DNA from: Bacteroidota bacterium
Lineage (GTDB): Bacteria; Bacteroidota; Bacteroidia; Bacteroidales; WCHB1-69
Direction: 5' to 3'
Length of the DNA stretch: 48,598 nt
NCBI GenBank assembly: GCA_022708105.1
Contig: JAKIZI010000011.1
Span: 1 to 48,598 of the forward strand
This document shows positions 7,615-15,774 of this stretch, in pieces. Each line of letters begins with the position of its first letter. The stretch's first letter is position 1. The notes under the pieces were generated by a model. That model was not told the DNA's origin, did no database searches, and saw only the letters and a program-made list of their open reading frames with translations. Made by a program: the position numbers and the translations under genes.

Positions 7615-7950
7615 TTACTCATTTAGAGGCGGTATAAACTCACCGGTTTGAGGCGGTCTTTTGGCTTTAACTTTAATAGTCTGCATATCAAAGATGCCCG
7701 CAGTAACAGTAGATAAAAGCAGATCCCAGAAATTGTGGTAAGTGCGGATTTGGCAATTTCCATCATCGGGAGTAGCGACATTGGTATAGCCCAATGGCAA
7801 CAATCCCCAAAACAAATATACTTGTTTGCCTTTACTGAATGTATATTCTTCTCCTTGCATCTGTCGGTAAGTTCCCACATTGGTTCTCGTCATCATACAC
7901 GATGATAACAGAATCACCGAAATAAGGATTAAAAAAAGGTTTCTTTTCAT
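7615..7950 (-). CDS. Small lipoprotein, Bor/Iss-like
   Basis: The protein has 111 residues. The N-terminus is a type II signal peptide with lipobox LLSSC, which makes Cys18 the lipidated residue. The mature part has KGKQVYLFWGLLPLG, a hydrophobic patch near LLSTVTAGIFDMQTIKVKAK, and a proline-rich end. The short length and central [VF]-W-G-L block recall the Bor/Iss family of outer-membrane lipoproteins, but the resemblance is weak and I would not rely on a function. It stands alone between the YD-repeat gene (110 bases downstream) and hutH (69 bases upstream), all leftward; no clear promoter of its own is visible, so it may be read from the hutH promoter. Confidence 0.75.
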   Translation of the reverse strand: MKRNLFLILISVILLSSCMMTRTNVGTYRQMQGEEYTFSKGKQVYLFWGLLPLGYTNVATPDDGNCQIRTYHNFWDLLLSTVTAGIFDMQTIKVKAKRPPQTGEFIPPLNE

Positions 7951-8019
7951 TTTTATTTTTTTGTTAAATATTTAATTTTATATTCCAATATCGTTTAATA
8001 CAAAAACATTTAAATTAAC

Positions 8020-9525
8020 TTAAAATTGCTCCGGCATCACCACCTCAACTCCTTGGATAAACTGTTGGGATGCTTGAATAAGGGGATACATCACTGTGTC
8101 TTTTTCCACAAATGGAACATATTTGCGATAATGTTTCAGAAATTCTTCAATGAAAGGGGATGACTGGAGTGGTCTTCTGAATTCGATCGCCTGGGCAGCA
8201 TTCAACAATTCTATAGCCAGTATTTTCTCCACATTGTTAACTACGAGAAATGCTTTTGTAGCGGCATTAGCACCCATACTTACATGATCTTCTTGTCCCT
8301 GAGATGATTCGATAGAGTCGGAGGAAGAGGGCATGGTAAAAGTTTTATTTTGGCTAACAATCGAGGCGGCTGTATATTGAGGTATCATGAAGCCGGAATT
8401 CAATCCTGAATGTTTGATTAAGAAAGAGGGAAGCCCTCTTTTACCTGAAATCAATTGATAGATTCTTCTTTCCGAAATATTTCCCAATTCTGCCATGGCG
8501 AGGGAGAGAAAGTCGAGGGCAATAGCCAGCGGTTGGCCGTGAAAATTGCCGGCAGAAATAATCATATCCTCATCCGGAAAAATAGTGGGGTTGTCGGTAA
8601 CGGAGTTAATTTCGGTTTCGATTACACCAATCACATACTGCAAAGCATCTTTCGTGGCTCCGTGCACCTGAGGAATACAACGGAACGAATAGGGATCTTG
8701 AACATGTTCCTTAGGTTGGGAAATAATTTGGGACTCTTCAAGGAGTTCGTTAATGTGGGCAGCTGTCAGTATTTGCCCAATATGAGGACGCACGAGTTGG
8801 ATTGAAATATGAAATGGTTCAATTCTACCGTCGAAGGCATCGAGGGAAATTGCGGCAATGATATCAGCTAACCATGATAATTTTTTAGCTTTCAAAAGAA
8901 GCCAAACACCATAAGCACTCATAAATTGAGTTCCATTGAGCAGTGCCAATCCTTCTTTAGATTGCAACGTAATGGGTTCCCACCCGAATTTTCTATTAAT
9001 CTGTTCTGCCGGATGTTTTTTTCCATTATAGTACACTTCTCCCAAGTCCAACAACGGGAGAGCGAGATGAGCCAGCGGAGCCAAGTCGCCCGAAGCCCCC
9101 AAAGAGCCTTGTTGGTAAACCACCGGATAAACACCGGCATTATAAAAATCAATTAGCCGCTGAACGGTTTCTAACTGCACTCCGGAATTTCCGTAGGAAA
9201 GGGACTGAATTTTAAGTAAAAGCATCAGTTGGACAATTTCCTGAGGCACTTCATCCCCGATACCGCAAGCGTGTGAAATGACGAGATTTCTTTGCAGCAT
9301 GGAAAGATCTTGCATTGAAACCGAAGTGTTGCACAAGGAACCAAAGCCTGTCGTAACTCCGTAAATCGGCTCCGTAGCAAACTGCATCGCCTCATTCAAA
9401 TAGAAACGACACTTATTAATGGAATGGACTGCCTCTTCGGATAATTCCAAACGCATTTTCTTATTCAAAATAGTTTTTACTGATTCTAAACCAAGAAATT
9501 CCGTAGAAATAAAATGTTTCTTCAT
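8020..9525 (-). CDS. hutH: Histidine ammonia-lyase
   Basis: HutH deaminates L-histidine to urocanate, the first step of histidine breakdown, in the cytoplasm. At 501 residues the length is normal. The MIO cofactor-forming triad A144-S145-G146 sits in GSLGASGDLAPLAHLALPLL. The selectivity pair Ser84-His85 (VISHACGIG) and the block SSQGQEDHVSMG match true histidine ammonia-lyases rather than tyrosine or phenylalanine lyases. GNFHGQPLA and GLNSGFMIPQYTAAS are also HutH blocks. No hutU, hutI or formiminotransferase gene is nearby, so the rest of the pathway, if present, is elsewhere. It is divergent from sufS, with its own -7 element 50 bases upstream and an AAGG just before the ATG. Confidence 0.95.
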   Translation of the reverse strand: MKKHFISTEFLGLESVKTILNKKMRLELSEEAVHSINKCRFYLNEAMQFATEPIYGVTTGFGSLCNTSVSMQDLSMLQRNLVISHACGIGDEVPQEIVQLMLLLKIQSLSYGNSGVQLETVQRLIDFYNAGVYPVVYQQGSLGASGDLAPLAHLALPLLDLGEVYYNGKKHPAEQINRKFGWEPITLQSKEGLALLNGTQFMSAYGVWLLLKAKKLSWLADIIAAISLDAFDGRIEPFHISIQLVRPHIGQILTAAHINELLEESQIISQPKEHVQDPYSFRCIPQVHGATKDALQYVIGVIETEINSVTDNPTIFPDEDMIISAGNFHGQPLAIALDFLSLAMAELGNISERRIYQLISGKRGLPSFLIKHSGLNSGFMIPQYTAASIVSQNKTFTMPSSSDSIESSQGQEDHVSMGANAATKAFLVVNNVEKILAIELLNAAQAIEFRRPLQSSPFIEEFLKHYRKYVPFVEKDTVMYPLIQASQQFIQGVEVVMPEQF

Positions 9526-9574
9526 CCTTTATATATTATATGTATATAGATTATTAATTTTTTTATATAAAAAG

Positions 9575-9582
9575 CAAAAATA
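9575..9582 (-). promoter_or_regulatory. -7 element of hutH
   Basis: Minus-strand TATTTTTG (TAnnTTTG) lies 50 bases before the hutH ATG. It faces away from the sufS promoter in the 156-base divergent region. Confidence 0.5.
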
Positions 9583-9618
9583 CAAAAAAATATACTCTAT
9601 CATCCCAAATTAATTTCG

Positions 9619-9626
9619 TATTTTTG
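9619..9626 (+). promoter_or_regulatory. -7 element of sufS
   Basis: TATTTTTG matches TAnnTTTG and lies 56 bases before the ATG at 9682. Confidence 0.5.
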
Positions 9627-9681
9627 TAATTCCAAAACTAATCGGAAAAGTTCCTTTTCCTGGACTTTCCGACTAAAACAA

Positions 9682-10890
9682 ATGGTTATGCACCGTGATA
9701 ATTTTCAACTCTTAGACCAAACTGTGAACGGTCATCCTTTGATCTATTTAGACAATGCGGCTACAACACAAAAGCCGAAAGAGGTAATTCATTCCATCCT
9801 AGATTATTACACCCGTCTCAACAGCAATATTCATCGGGGGGTTCACTATTTGAGCCAACAGGCCACTACTGCATTTGAAGAAGCCCGTACCGCAGTACAG
9901 CATTTTATTAACGCGACACATCAACACGAGATTATCTTCACCAAAGGAACTACCGAGTCCATTAATCTTGTGGCTTCATCTTTCGGTAAAGCATTTCTGC
10001 ATGAAGGCGATGAAGTGATTATTTCGGAGATGGAGCATCATTCCAATATTGTTCCATGGCAAATGATTTGCGAAGAAAAAAAGGCCCACTTGAAAGTTTT
10101 ACCTATTGATGAAGATGGGAATCTAAAAATAGAGGAATTGGATTTGTTGCTTACCAAAAGGACTAAATTTATTGCCATCACCCATATTTCGAATGCTTTA
10201 GGGACCATCAATCCGATCAAACGAATCATTGAGATAGCTCATCAAAAGGACATTCCCGTATTGATTGACGGGGCACAGGCGATGTCTCATCAGCCAGTAG
10301 ATGTTCAGGATTTGGATTGTGATTTTTATTGTTTCTCGGGACATAAGATGTATGGTCCGATGGGCGTTGGAGTATTATACGGCAAAGAGGCGTGGCTAGA
10401 AAAGTTGCCGCCCTATCAGGGAGGGGGTGAGATGATTCAGCGAGTTACTTTTGCTCACACCACTTTTAATGAACTTCCCTTTAAATTTGAAGCCGGCACA
10501 CCCAATGTGGCAGATGTAATCGGGCTCAAGAGTGCTATTGACTACCTTAACCGGATAGGCATTTCTACAATTGCTCAATATGAAAATGAACTTTTGGAAT
10601 ACGGAGCACAACAATTGCTGTCGATACCCGGATTGTCGATTATAGGAAAGGCTAAAGAAAAAGCTTCGATTATCTCTTTTATACTTGATCGCATTCATCC
10701 ATACGATGCAGGACTATTGATAGATAAATGGGGAATTGCGGTCCGCACAGGACATCATTGCGCCCAACCGATTATGGATAAATATGGAATTCCGGGAACT
10801 ATCAGGGCTTCATTTGCTCTTTACAACACCAAAGAAGAAATTGACCGATTGGTTGATACCATAAAAAGGGTACAAATGATGTTGCTTTAG
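9682..10890 (+). CDS. sufS: Cysteine desulfurase SufS
   Basis: SufS uses pyridoxal phosphate to take sulfur from L-cysteine for Fe-S cluster assembly. The protein has 402 residues, the usual length. The PLP lysine is K222 in FSGHKMYGPMG, and the persulfide-carrying Cys360 lies in RTGHHCAQP, the type II (SufS/CsdA) arrangement with a short active-site loop rather than the IscS one. YLDNAATTQKP near residue 22 and the C-terminal RASFALYNTKEEID are family blocks. An alternative start two codons later (ATG at 9688) is possible. SufB, SufC, SufD and SufE are not beside it, so it is detached from the usual suf operon, at least within this window. It is divergent from hutH. Confidence 0.94.
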   Translation: MVMHRDNFQLLDQTVNGHPLIYLDNAATTQKPKEVIHSILDYYTRLNSNIHRGVHYLSQQATTAFEEARTAVQHFINATHQHEIIFTKGTTESINLVASSFGKAFLHEGDEVIISEMEHHSNIVPWQMICEEKKAHLKVLPIDEDGNLKIEELDLLLTKRTKFIAITHISNALGTINPIKRIIEIAHQKDIPVLIDGAQAMSHQPVDVQDLDCDFYCFSGHKMYGPMGVGVLYGKEAWLEKLPPYQGGGEMIQRVTFAHTTFNELPFKFEAGTPNVADVIGLKSAIDYLNRIGISTIAQYENELLEYGAQQLLSIPGLSIIGKAKEKASIISFILDRIHPYDAGLLIDKWGIAVRTGHHCAQPIMDKYGIPGTIRASFALYNTKEEIDRLVDTIKRVQMMLL

Positions 10891-10914
10891 ATTTTTTCTT
10901 TTCTGTTCTTGTAT

Positions 10915-10941
10915 TTTGTATTAAAAAACTTTTTAAGTTTG
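10915..10941 (+). promoter_or_regulatory. Promoter of pckA (-33 and -7 elements)
   Basis: TTTG at 10915-10918 and TAAGTTTG at 10934-10941 start 19 bases apart, the arrangement expected of a Bacteroidota housekeeping promoter. A leader of about 60 bases precedes the ATG at 11009. Confidence 0.65.
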
Positions 10942-11008
10942 CATGAAGCGGAGATAAAGTTTTATTCATTTATAATCTTTTGAAAAACAACATCTTAAAT
11001 TATATATC

Positions 11009-12631
11009 ATGCAAACAATACAAGAACAATTGGCTCAATTGGGGATTTTAAATCCCGAGAAAATTTATTATAATTTGTCTTATGACGAATTATACGAACA
11101 TGAAATAAATCCTTCATTGGAAGGATATGAAAAAGCTTTCTGGACAAAATCAGGAGCTTTATCCGTAGACACAGGTATTTTCACCGGTCGTTCTCCGAAA
11201 GACAAGTATATTGTGATGGATGACACCTCTCGCGACCATGTTTGGTGGGCAGGTAAGGGAAGAAAAGGGTCTGACAATAAACCGATAACACCGGAAATAT
11301 GGCAAGATTTGAAAAAGATAAGCCAAACCCAGCTCAGCAATAAGAAAGTGTACGTCATGGACGGGTTTTGTGGAGCTAACGAGAACTCAAGACTAAAAAT
11401 TCGCTTTGTTACAGAAGTTGCATGGCAGGCACATTTTGTAAAAAACATGTTTATTCGGCCTACGGAAGAAGAACTTCGCAATTTTAAACCCGATTTTATT
11501 GTATTGAACAGTTGTAAAGCAACGAATCCGAATTGGAAAGAGCAAGGATTGAACAGTGAAGTCTTTGTGGCATTCAATTTAACGGAACGCATGGGATTAA
11601 TTGGAGGTTCTTGGTACGGAGGAGAAATGAAAAAGGGAATCTTTTCCATCATGAACTATTATCTTCCCTTGCAAGGAATGGCTGCTATGCACTGTTCCGC
11701 CAATCTTGGCAAAAAAGGAGATGCCGCCATCTTTTTTGGTCTTTCCGGAACCGGAAAAACGACACTTTCTACGGATCCCGATCGTGCCCTCATCGGAGAT
11801 GATGAACATGGATGGGATGACGAAGGCGTTTTCAACTTTGAAGGTGGTTGTTATGCTAAATGTATTGATTTAAGTAAAGAAAAAGAACCCGATATTTACA
11901 GAGCCATCAAAAAAGACGCTCTTTTGGAAAATCTCGTTATTGATAAAGAGGGTAACATAGATTTCAGTTCTGCAGCCAAAACCGAAAACACACGGGTATC
12001 CTACCCTATTTACCATATTGACAACATTGTAAAACCGGTTTCCAAAGGACCTCATCCTAAAAAAATCATATTTCTCTCTGCTGATGCTTTCGGAGTATTA
12101 CCACCAGTTTCTATCTTAAACAGAGAACAAACGATGTATTATTTCTTAAGTGGCTATACAGCAAAATTAGCAGGAACGGAACGTGGAATTCTCACTCCGC
12201 AACCGACCTTCTCTTCTTGCTTCGGAGCCGCATTTTTAACGCTCCATCCTACCGTGTATGCGGATGCTTTGGCAAAGAAAATTACGGAACACAATGCAAC
12301 TGCTTATTTGGTAAATACCGGGTGGATTGGAGGAGGCTATGGCGTCGGAAAACGAATTTCCCTCAAAGATACACGTGCCATCATAACCGCAATTTTGAAT
12401 GATAATTTGATTGATTGTGAAACAGTAACCATAAAACCATTCAATTTAAGCATTCCCACATGTGTTCCTAATGTAGACTCCGCTATTCTTAATCCTGAAA
12501 ATAGTTGGACGAACAAGGATGCTTATGCAGAAAGTGCTCGTAAATTAGCCGACTCATTTATTCAAAATTTTGAGAATTTTACTGAAAACGAAGCAGGAAA
12601 ACAGTTGGTAAAATTTGGACCTATTTTATAG
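11009..12631 (+). CDS. pckA: Phosphoenolpyruvate carboxykinase (ATP)
   Basis: The enzyme interconverts oxaloacetate plus ATP with PEP, CO2 and ADP. In anaerobic Bacteroidota it often runs toward oxaloacetate for fumarate respiration, and otherwise in gluconeogenesis. At 540 residues it matches the ATP-type family. The P-loop GLSGTGKT is at residues 244-251. [12 protein letters not shown] near residue 58 and [22 protein letters not shown] are the substrate and metal-binding blocks; [15 protein letters not shown] lies near residue 431. It has its own -33/-7 promoter and is followed by an inverted repeat before the next gene. Its neighbours are functionally unrelated. Confidence 0.97.
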   Translation: MQTIQEQLAQLGILNPEKIYYNLSYDELYEHEINPSLEGYEKAFWTKSGALSVDTGIFTGRSPKDKYIVMDDTSRDHVWWAGKGRKGSDNKPITPEIWQDLKKISQTQLSNKKVYVMDGFCGANENSRLKIRFVTEVAWQAHFVKNMFIRPTEEELRNFKPDFIVLNSCKATNPNWKEQGLNSEVFVAFNLTERMGLIGGSWYGGEMKKGIFSIMNYYLPLQGMAAMHCSANLGKKGDAAIFFGLSGTGKTTLSTDPDRALIGDDEHGWDDEGVFNFEGGCYAKCIDLSKEKEPDIYRAIKKDALLENLVIDKEGNIDFSSAAKTENTRVSYPIYHIDNIVKPVSKGPHPKKIIFLSADAFGVLPPVSILNREQTMYYFLSGYTAKLAGTERGILTPQPTFSSCFGAAFLTLHPTVYADALAKKITEHNATAYLVNTGWIGGGYGVGKRISLKDTRAIITAILNDNLIDCETVTIKPFNLSIPTCVPNVDSAILNPENSWTNKDAYAESARKLADSFIQNFENFTENEAGKQLVKFGPIL

Positions 12632-12692
12632 TAATGTTGTTGTTTCCTTTTGCCGAATAGTTGTTTTTCCAAAAATAATATTTTAGAAAAAC

Positions 12693-12718
12693 TGCAAAAT
12701 CCGGGACTTGATTTTGCA
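12693..12718. repeat. Perfect 9-bp inverted repeat between pckA and the EEP gene
   Basis: TGCAAAATC (12693-12701) and GATTTTGCA (12710-12718) form a 9-bp stem with an 8-base loop. It could be a weak pckA terminator, but no T-run follows and the right arm contains the -33 TTTG of the next gene, so an operator is equally possible. Confidence 0.5.
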
Positions 12719-12738
12719 ATAGAAATTTCCTATTTTCG
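12713..12738 (+). promoter_or_regulatory. Probable promoter of the EEP-family gene
   Basis: TTTG at 12713-12716 and TATTTTCG at 12731-12738 (one mismatch to TAnnTTTG) start 18 bases apart, 10 bases before the ATG at 12749. Confidence 0.45.
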
Positions 12739-12748
12739 TCTATAAAAA

Positions 12749-13792
12749 ATGAAAGGGAAATTTCTATTGTTTTTAATTTTCTTGATTTTCAATTCGATAA
12801 TCATATCATTTTCACAGAATAGAGATTCTACAGATTGTTATTTGATTGCCTTTTACAATACAGAAAATCTTTTTGACCCTCGGGATGATTCTCTTAAAAA
12901 TGATGAAGCATTTACTCCTGAGGGATTTAATCATTGGAGTTTCAAAAAAATGAAACGAAAAGTAAGCAACATTGCAAAAGTTTTGCTGGCAATGGGAAAA
13001 GGAGAACCCCCTGATATTATAGGATTGGCTGAAATAGAAAATCGTTTTGTGTTGGAACAACTATGTTATCACTCTCCTTTAAAAAAATTCCAATACAAAA
13101 TAGTTCATTATGATTCACCGGATATGCGAGGAATTGAGGTGGCGTTGCTCTATCGTTCAGAGAGAATACAAATCGTATATAGTGAACCTATTCCGGTTGT
13201 ATTTCCCTTTGAAATCGAGTCAAAAAATCGCGATATTTTATATGTGGTCGCGACCTTTCCGCAGGGAGACTCATTGCATTTGTTTGTCAATCATTGGACT
13301 TCCAGATACGGGGGATACGCACCCACTATTTTAAAACGCAACCATTATGCAACAATAATTCGTGAAAATGTAAACCTCTTATTGGAACAAAATCCAAAAT
13401 GTAACATATTGATTACCGGAGATTTCAATGATTATCCAACAGATGAAAGCATCTCTCAAGTTTTGGGAGCCGTTGAATTTCCAAATAAAGAGGCTGATTT
13501 ATACAATCTTATGCTTCCATTTTTCAAGCAACAGAATATGGGAACACATAAAAGAGAAGATTTTTGGGGATGTTTGGACCAGATAATTGTGTCAAAAGCA
13601 TTATTGGAAGAGGATAACCGTTTGTTAATTGTGGAACGGGAAGCTCACATTTTCAAATCTGATTTTATGATGGTCCCGGATGAAAAGTACGGAGGAGAAA
13701 AGGTTTTTCGCACTTATTTAGGGCCAAAATATATCGGGGGATATGCAGATCACCTCCCTGTCTATTTGTTTATCAGAGTTATAAAGCGATAA
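12749..13792 (+). CDS. Secreted endonuclease/exonuclease/phosphatase-family protein
   Basis: The protein has 347 residues and an N-terminal signal peptide (about residues 1-22, SFSQ end). The metal-dependent EEP fold is shown in order: YNTENLFDP near residue 37, IGLAEIENR with the metal-binding Glu near residue 95, LFVNHWTSRYGG near 180, ITGDFNDYPTDE near 222 with the catalytic Asp/Asn pair, and YADHLPVYLFI near the end with the catalytic His. The family cleaves phosphodiester or phosphomonoester bonds in nucleic acids, phospholipids or inositol phosphates. The signal peptide suggests periplasmic or extracellular action, perhaps DNA scavenging (inference). It is convergent with lgt with only nine bases between. 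Confidence 0.87.
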   Translation: MKGKFLLFLIFLIFNSIIISFSQNRDSTDCYLIAFYNTENLFDPRDDSLKNDEAFTPEGFNHWSFKKMKRKVSNIAKVLLAMGKGEPPDIIGLAEIENRFVLEQLCYHSPLKKFQYKIVHYDSPDMRGIEVALLYRSERIQIVYSEPIPVVFPFEIESKNRDILYVVATFPQGDSLHLFVNHWTSRYGGYAPTILKRNHYATIIRENVNLLLEQNPKCNILITGDFNDYPTDESISQVLGAVEFPNKEADLYNLMLPFFKQQNMGTHKREDFWGCLDQIIVSKALLEEDNRLLIVEREAHIFKSDFMMVPDEKYGGEKVFRTYLGPKYIGGYADHLPVYLFIRVIKR

Positions 13793-13801
13793 GAAAGATG
13801 A

Positions 13802-14668
13802 TTATTTTTTCGGTTTCAGGACTTCGATATAACTTGGAATATCCTTTTTTACAAATGAATAGATCAACAATCCTAATCCTACTATCATAAATGGGATACT
13901 CAATAGTTGCCCGATATTCAGCCCAATATTTTCGACCATTTGAATCTCTTTAGCGACTTGGACCTCTTTAAAAAATTCGATGATAAACCGGGCGGTAAAA
14001 ATTACAAAGAGAATAATTCCGGTAGTTCTTCCTGCGGGGACTTTACCGCGAGCAAACTTAAAATAGTAAATAATCAAGGCAAAGAAGAGAAGAAGATAGA
14101 CGATTGATTCGTATAATTGTGCTGGATGACGAAATGTATTTTCGACGCCGGGTCCGCCTTGAGTAAAATTAAAAGCCCAACTCATGGTGGTAATACTGCC
14201 TACGATTTCATGATTCATCAGATTTCCCAATCTCACAAGAGCCGCCGCAATAGGAACCGCAATACTGAGCCTATCCAAAAGCCACAAAATGTTCATTTTG
14301 CGTGTCCATGAGAAATAGATAATAAACAAAATAATGGCAATAACCCCTCCGTGGCTGGCCAATCCTTGGTAACCCACAAAGTGTCCGTTGCTGAAAGGTA
14401 AAATAATCGAAAGGGGATCTTTAATAAATTGTTCGGGTTCATAAAAAAGAAAATGTCCGAGTCGAAGACCTACAATGGTCCAAATAATCGTCCAAAAGGA
14501 CAACTTATCCAATAATTCTTGAGATAGTTTCTCCACTAAAAAAATGCGAGAAAGTGTCAAATAAGCAAGGAAAAAACCGATAGCAAGAAGAATTCCGTAC
14601 CAGCGAACTTCGAGTGCTCCTATTGAAAAAGCAACCGGATCAACCGTCCATATAATTGTTGCAAGCAT
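13802..14668 (-). CDS. lgt: Prolipoprotein diacylglyceryl transferase
   Basis: Lgt moves diacylglyceryl from phosphatidylglycerol to the lipobox cysteine of prolipoproteins, the first step of lipoprotein maturation in the inner membrane. The 288-residue protein has about seven hydrophobic segments. VRLGNLMNHEIVG (residues 145-157) is the Lgt signature region with Arg146, Asn149 and Glu154; His106 in ASHGG and HPAQLYES near residue 181 are further conserved sites. The Gly usually before the signature Arg is Val here, a variant that I believe is common in Bacteroidota. It lies 12 bases after folD and is probably co-transcribed with it. The many lipoproteins of this phylum depend on it. Confidence 0.95.
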   Translation of the reverse strand: MLATIIWTVDPVAFSIGALEVRWYGILLAIGFFLAYLTLSRIFLVEKLSQELLDKLSFWTIIWTIVGLRLGHFLFYEPEQFIKDPLSIILPFSNGHFVGYQGLASHGGVIAIILFIIYFSWTRKMNILWLLDRLSIAVPIAAALVRLGNLMNHEIVGSITTMSWAFNFTQGGPGVENTFRHPAQLYESIVYLLLFFALIIYYFKFARGKVPAGRTTGIILFVIFTARFIIEFFKEVQVAKEIQMVENIGLNIGQLLSIPFMIVGLGLLIYSFVKKDIPSYIEVLKPKK

Positions 14669-14680
14669 AATTGTATTATT

Positions 14681-15541
14681 TTAAATGGATAAACGTTTAT
14701 TATAAATTTCAAATGTATTTTCAAGCAGTGCAGCCACTGTAATCGGTCCGATACCACCAGGAACTGCCGTAATTATAGAAACCACTTCTTCGAGCTCTGA
14801 CAATCTTTCCGGATGAAATACGTCTCCGACCAAGCGGCCATTACACGTACTAATTCCCACATCAATAACCACAACGTCTTTCTTTAGCATGTGCGGTAAA
14901 ATCAAGTTGGATTGTCCTACTGCAGAGATAAGAATATCGGCATTGCGTGTAAATGTTTCCAAATCAGAAGTGTGCGAGTGACAAATTGTAACAGAAGCAT
15001 TTTCCCTGAGAAGTAATTGCGCCATCGGTTTTCCCACCAAATCACTGCGACCTATAACCACGACGTTTTTGCCCTTTAAAGAAATATGTAATGACCGTAG
15101 TAAAGAGAGAACTCCTTTGGGGGTACAAGGAATAATGGCCTCTTGTCCGGAAGTCAATTTCCCAATATTAAATGGGTGTAATCCGTCTACATCTTTTTGG
15201 CTGTCAATACTATTAATAATCAAATTTTTGTCAATATGAGGGGGCAGCGGCAATTGAACCAATATCCCATCTGTGGCAGTATCATCATTCAGCGATGTCA
15301 CTAAATTCAACAATTCTTGTTGGGAGGTAGTCTCAGGAAGTGAAAAAAGACGGGGAACAATTCCAACCTCTTCACAGGCGGCCACTTTCTTTTGCACATA
15401 ACGTTTGCTTTGTTCGTCAGATCCGACCAAAATCAAAGCGAGAGAAGGAGAACGATGAAATTGCAACGAAGAGAGTGCAATTTTCTCTTTTAAGCTTTCC
15501 TTAATCTCCATCGCCAAGGAAGTTCCTTTAACAATCTTCAT
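14681..15541 (-). CDS. folD: Bifunctional methylenetetrahydrofolate dehydrogenase/cyclohydrolase
   Basis: FolD converts 5,10-methylene-THF to 5,10-methenyl-THF with NADP and then to 10-formyl-THF, supplying one-carbon units for purines and formyl-Met-tRNA. At 286 residues it is typical. The catalytic Lys lies in RYVQKKVAACEEVGI near residue 52. VQLPLPPHID near 95, DVDGLHPFNIGKL near 117 and the Rossmann segment VVIGRSDLVGKPMAQLLL near 157 follow, and PGGIGPITVAALLENT closes the active site. It is the first gene of a folD-lgt pair with a TAnnTTTG element just upstream. Confidence 0.96.
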   Translation of the reverse strand: MKIVKGTSLAMEIKESLKEKIALSSLQFHRSPSLALILVGSDEQSKRYVQKKVAACEEVGIVPRLFSLPETTSQQELLNLVTSLNDDTATDGILVQLPLPPHIDKNLIINSIDSQKDVDGLHPFNIGKLTSGQEAIIPCTPKGVLSLLRSLHISLKGKNVVVIGRSDLVGKPMAQLLLRENASVTICHSHTSDLETFTRNADILISAVGQSNLILPHMLKKDVVVIDVGISTCNGRLVGDVFHPERLSELEEVVSIITAVPGGIGPITVAALLENTFEIYNKRLSI

Positions 15542-15558
15542 CTTCTGTATTTAAAATG

Positions 15559-15566
15559 CAAAAATA
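15559..15566 (-). promoter_or_regulatory. -7 element of folD
   Basis: Minus-strand TATTTTTG matches TAnnTTTG and lies 18 bases before the folD ATG. Confidence 0.5.
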
Positions 15567-15774
15567 ACAAAAAAAAATTGGAATACTTTCATAAAACAAC
15601 AAACAATACAATTCTGAAAGTTCATTTTATTCAAGTTTTAATAAAAAATAGAAAAAAGAAAGAATTTGCCTTGGGTTTTATATGAATAAAAAATCATTTA
15701 GGAATAATTTTACCTATCATTTGATTTTTTTTATTATTATTGCTAAAATTTTCATTCCCTTAAATTAAAAGATT

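Noticed and set aside
8020..9525. Tyrosine ammonia-lyase of a flexirubin cluster
   Set aside because: The Ser84-His85 pair and the HutH-specific blocks favour histidine, and no pigment genes are nearby.
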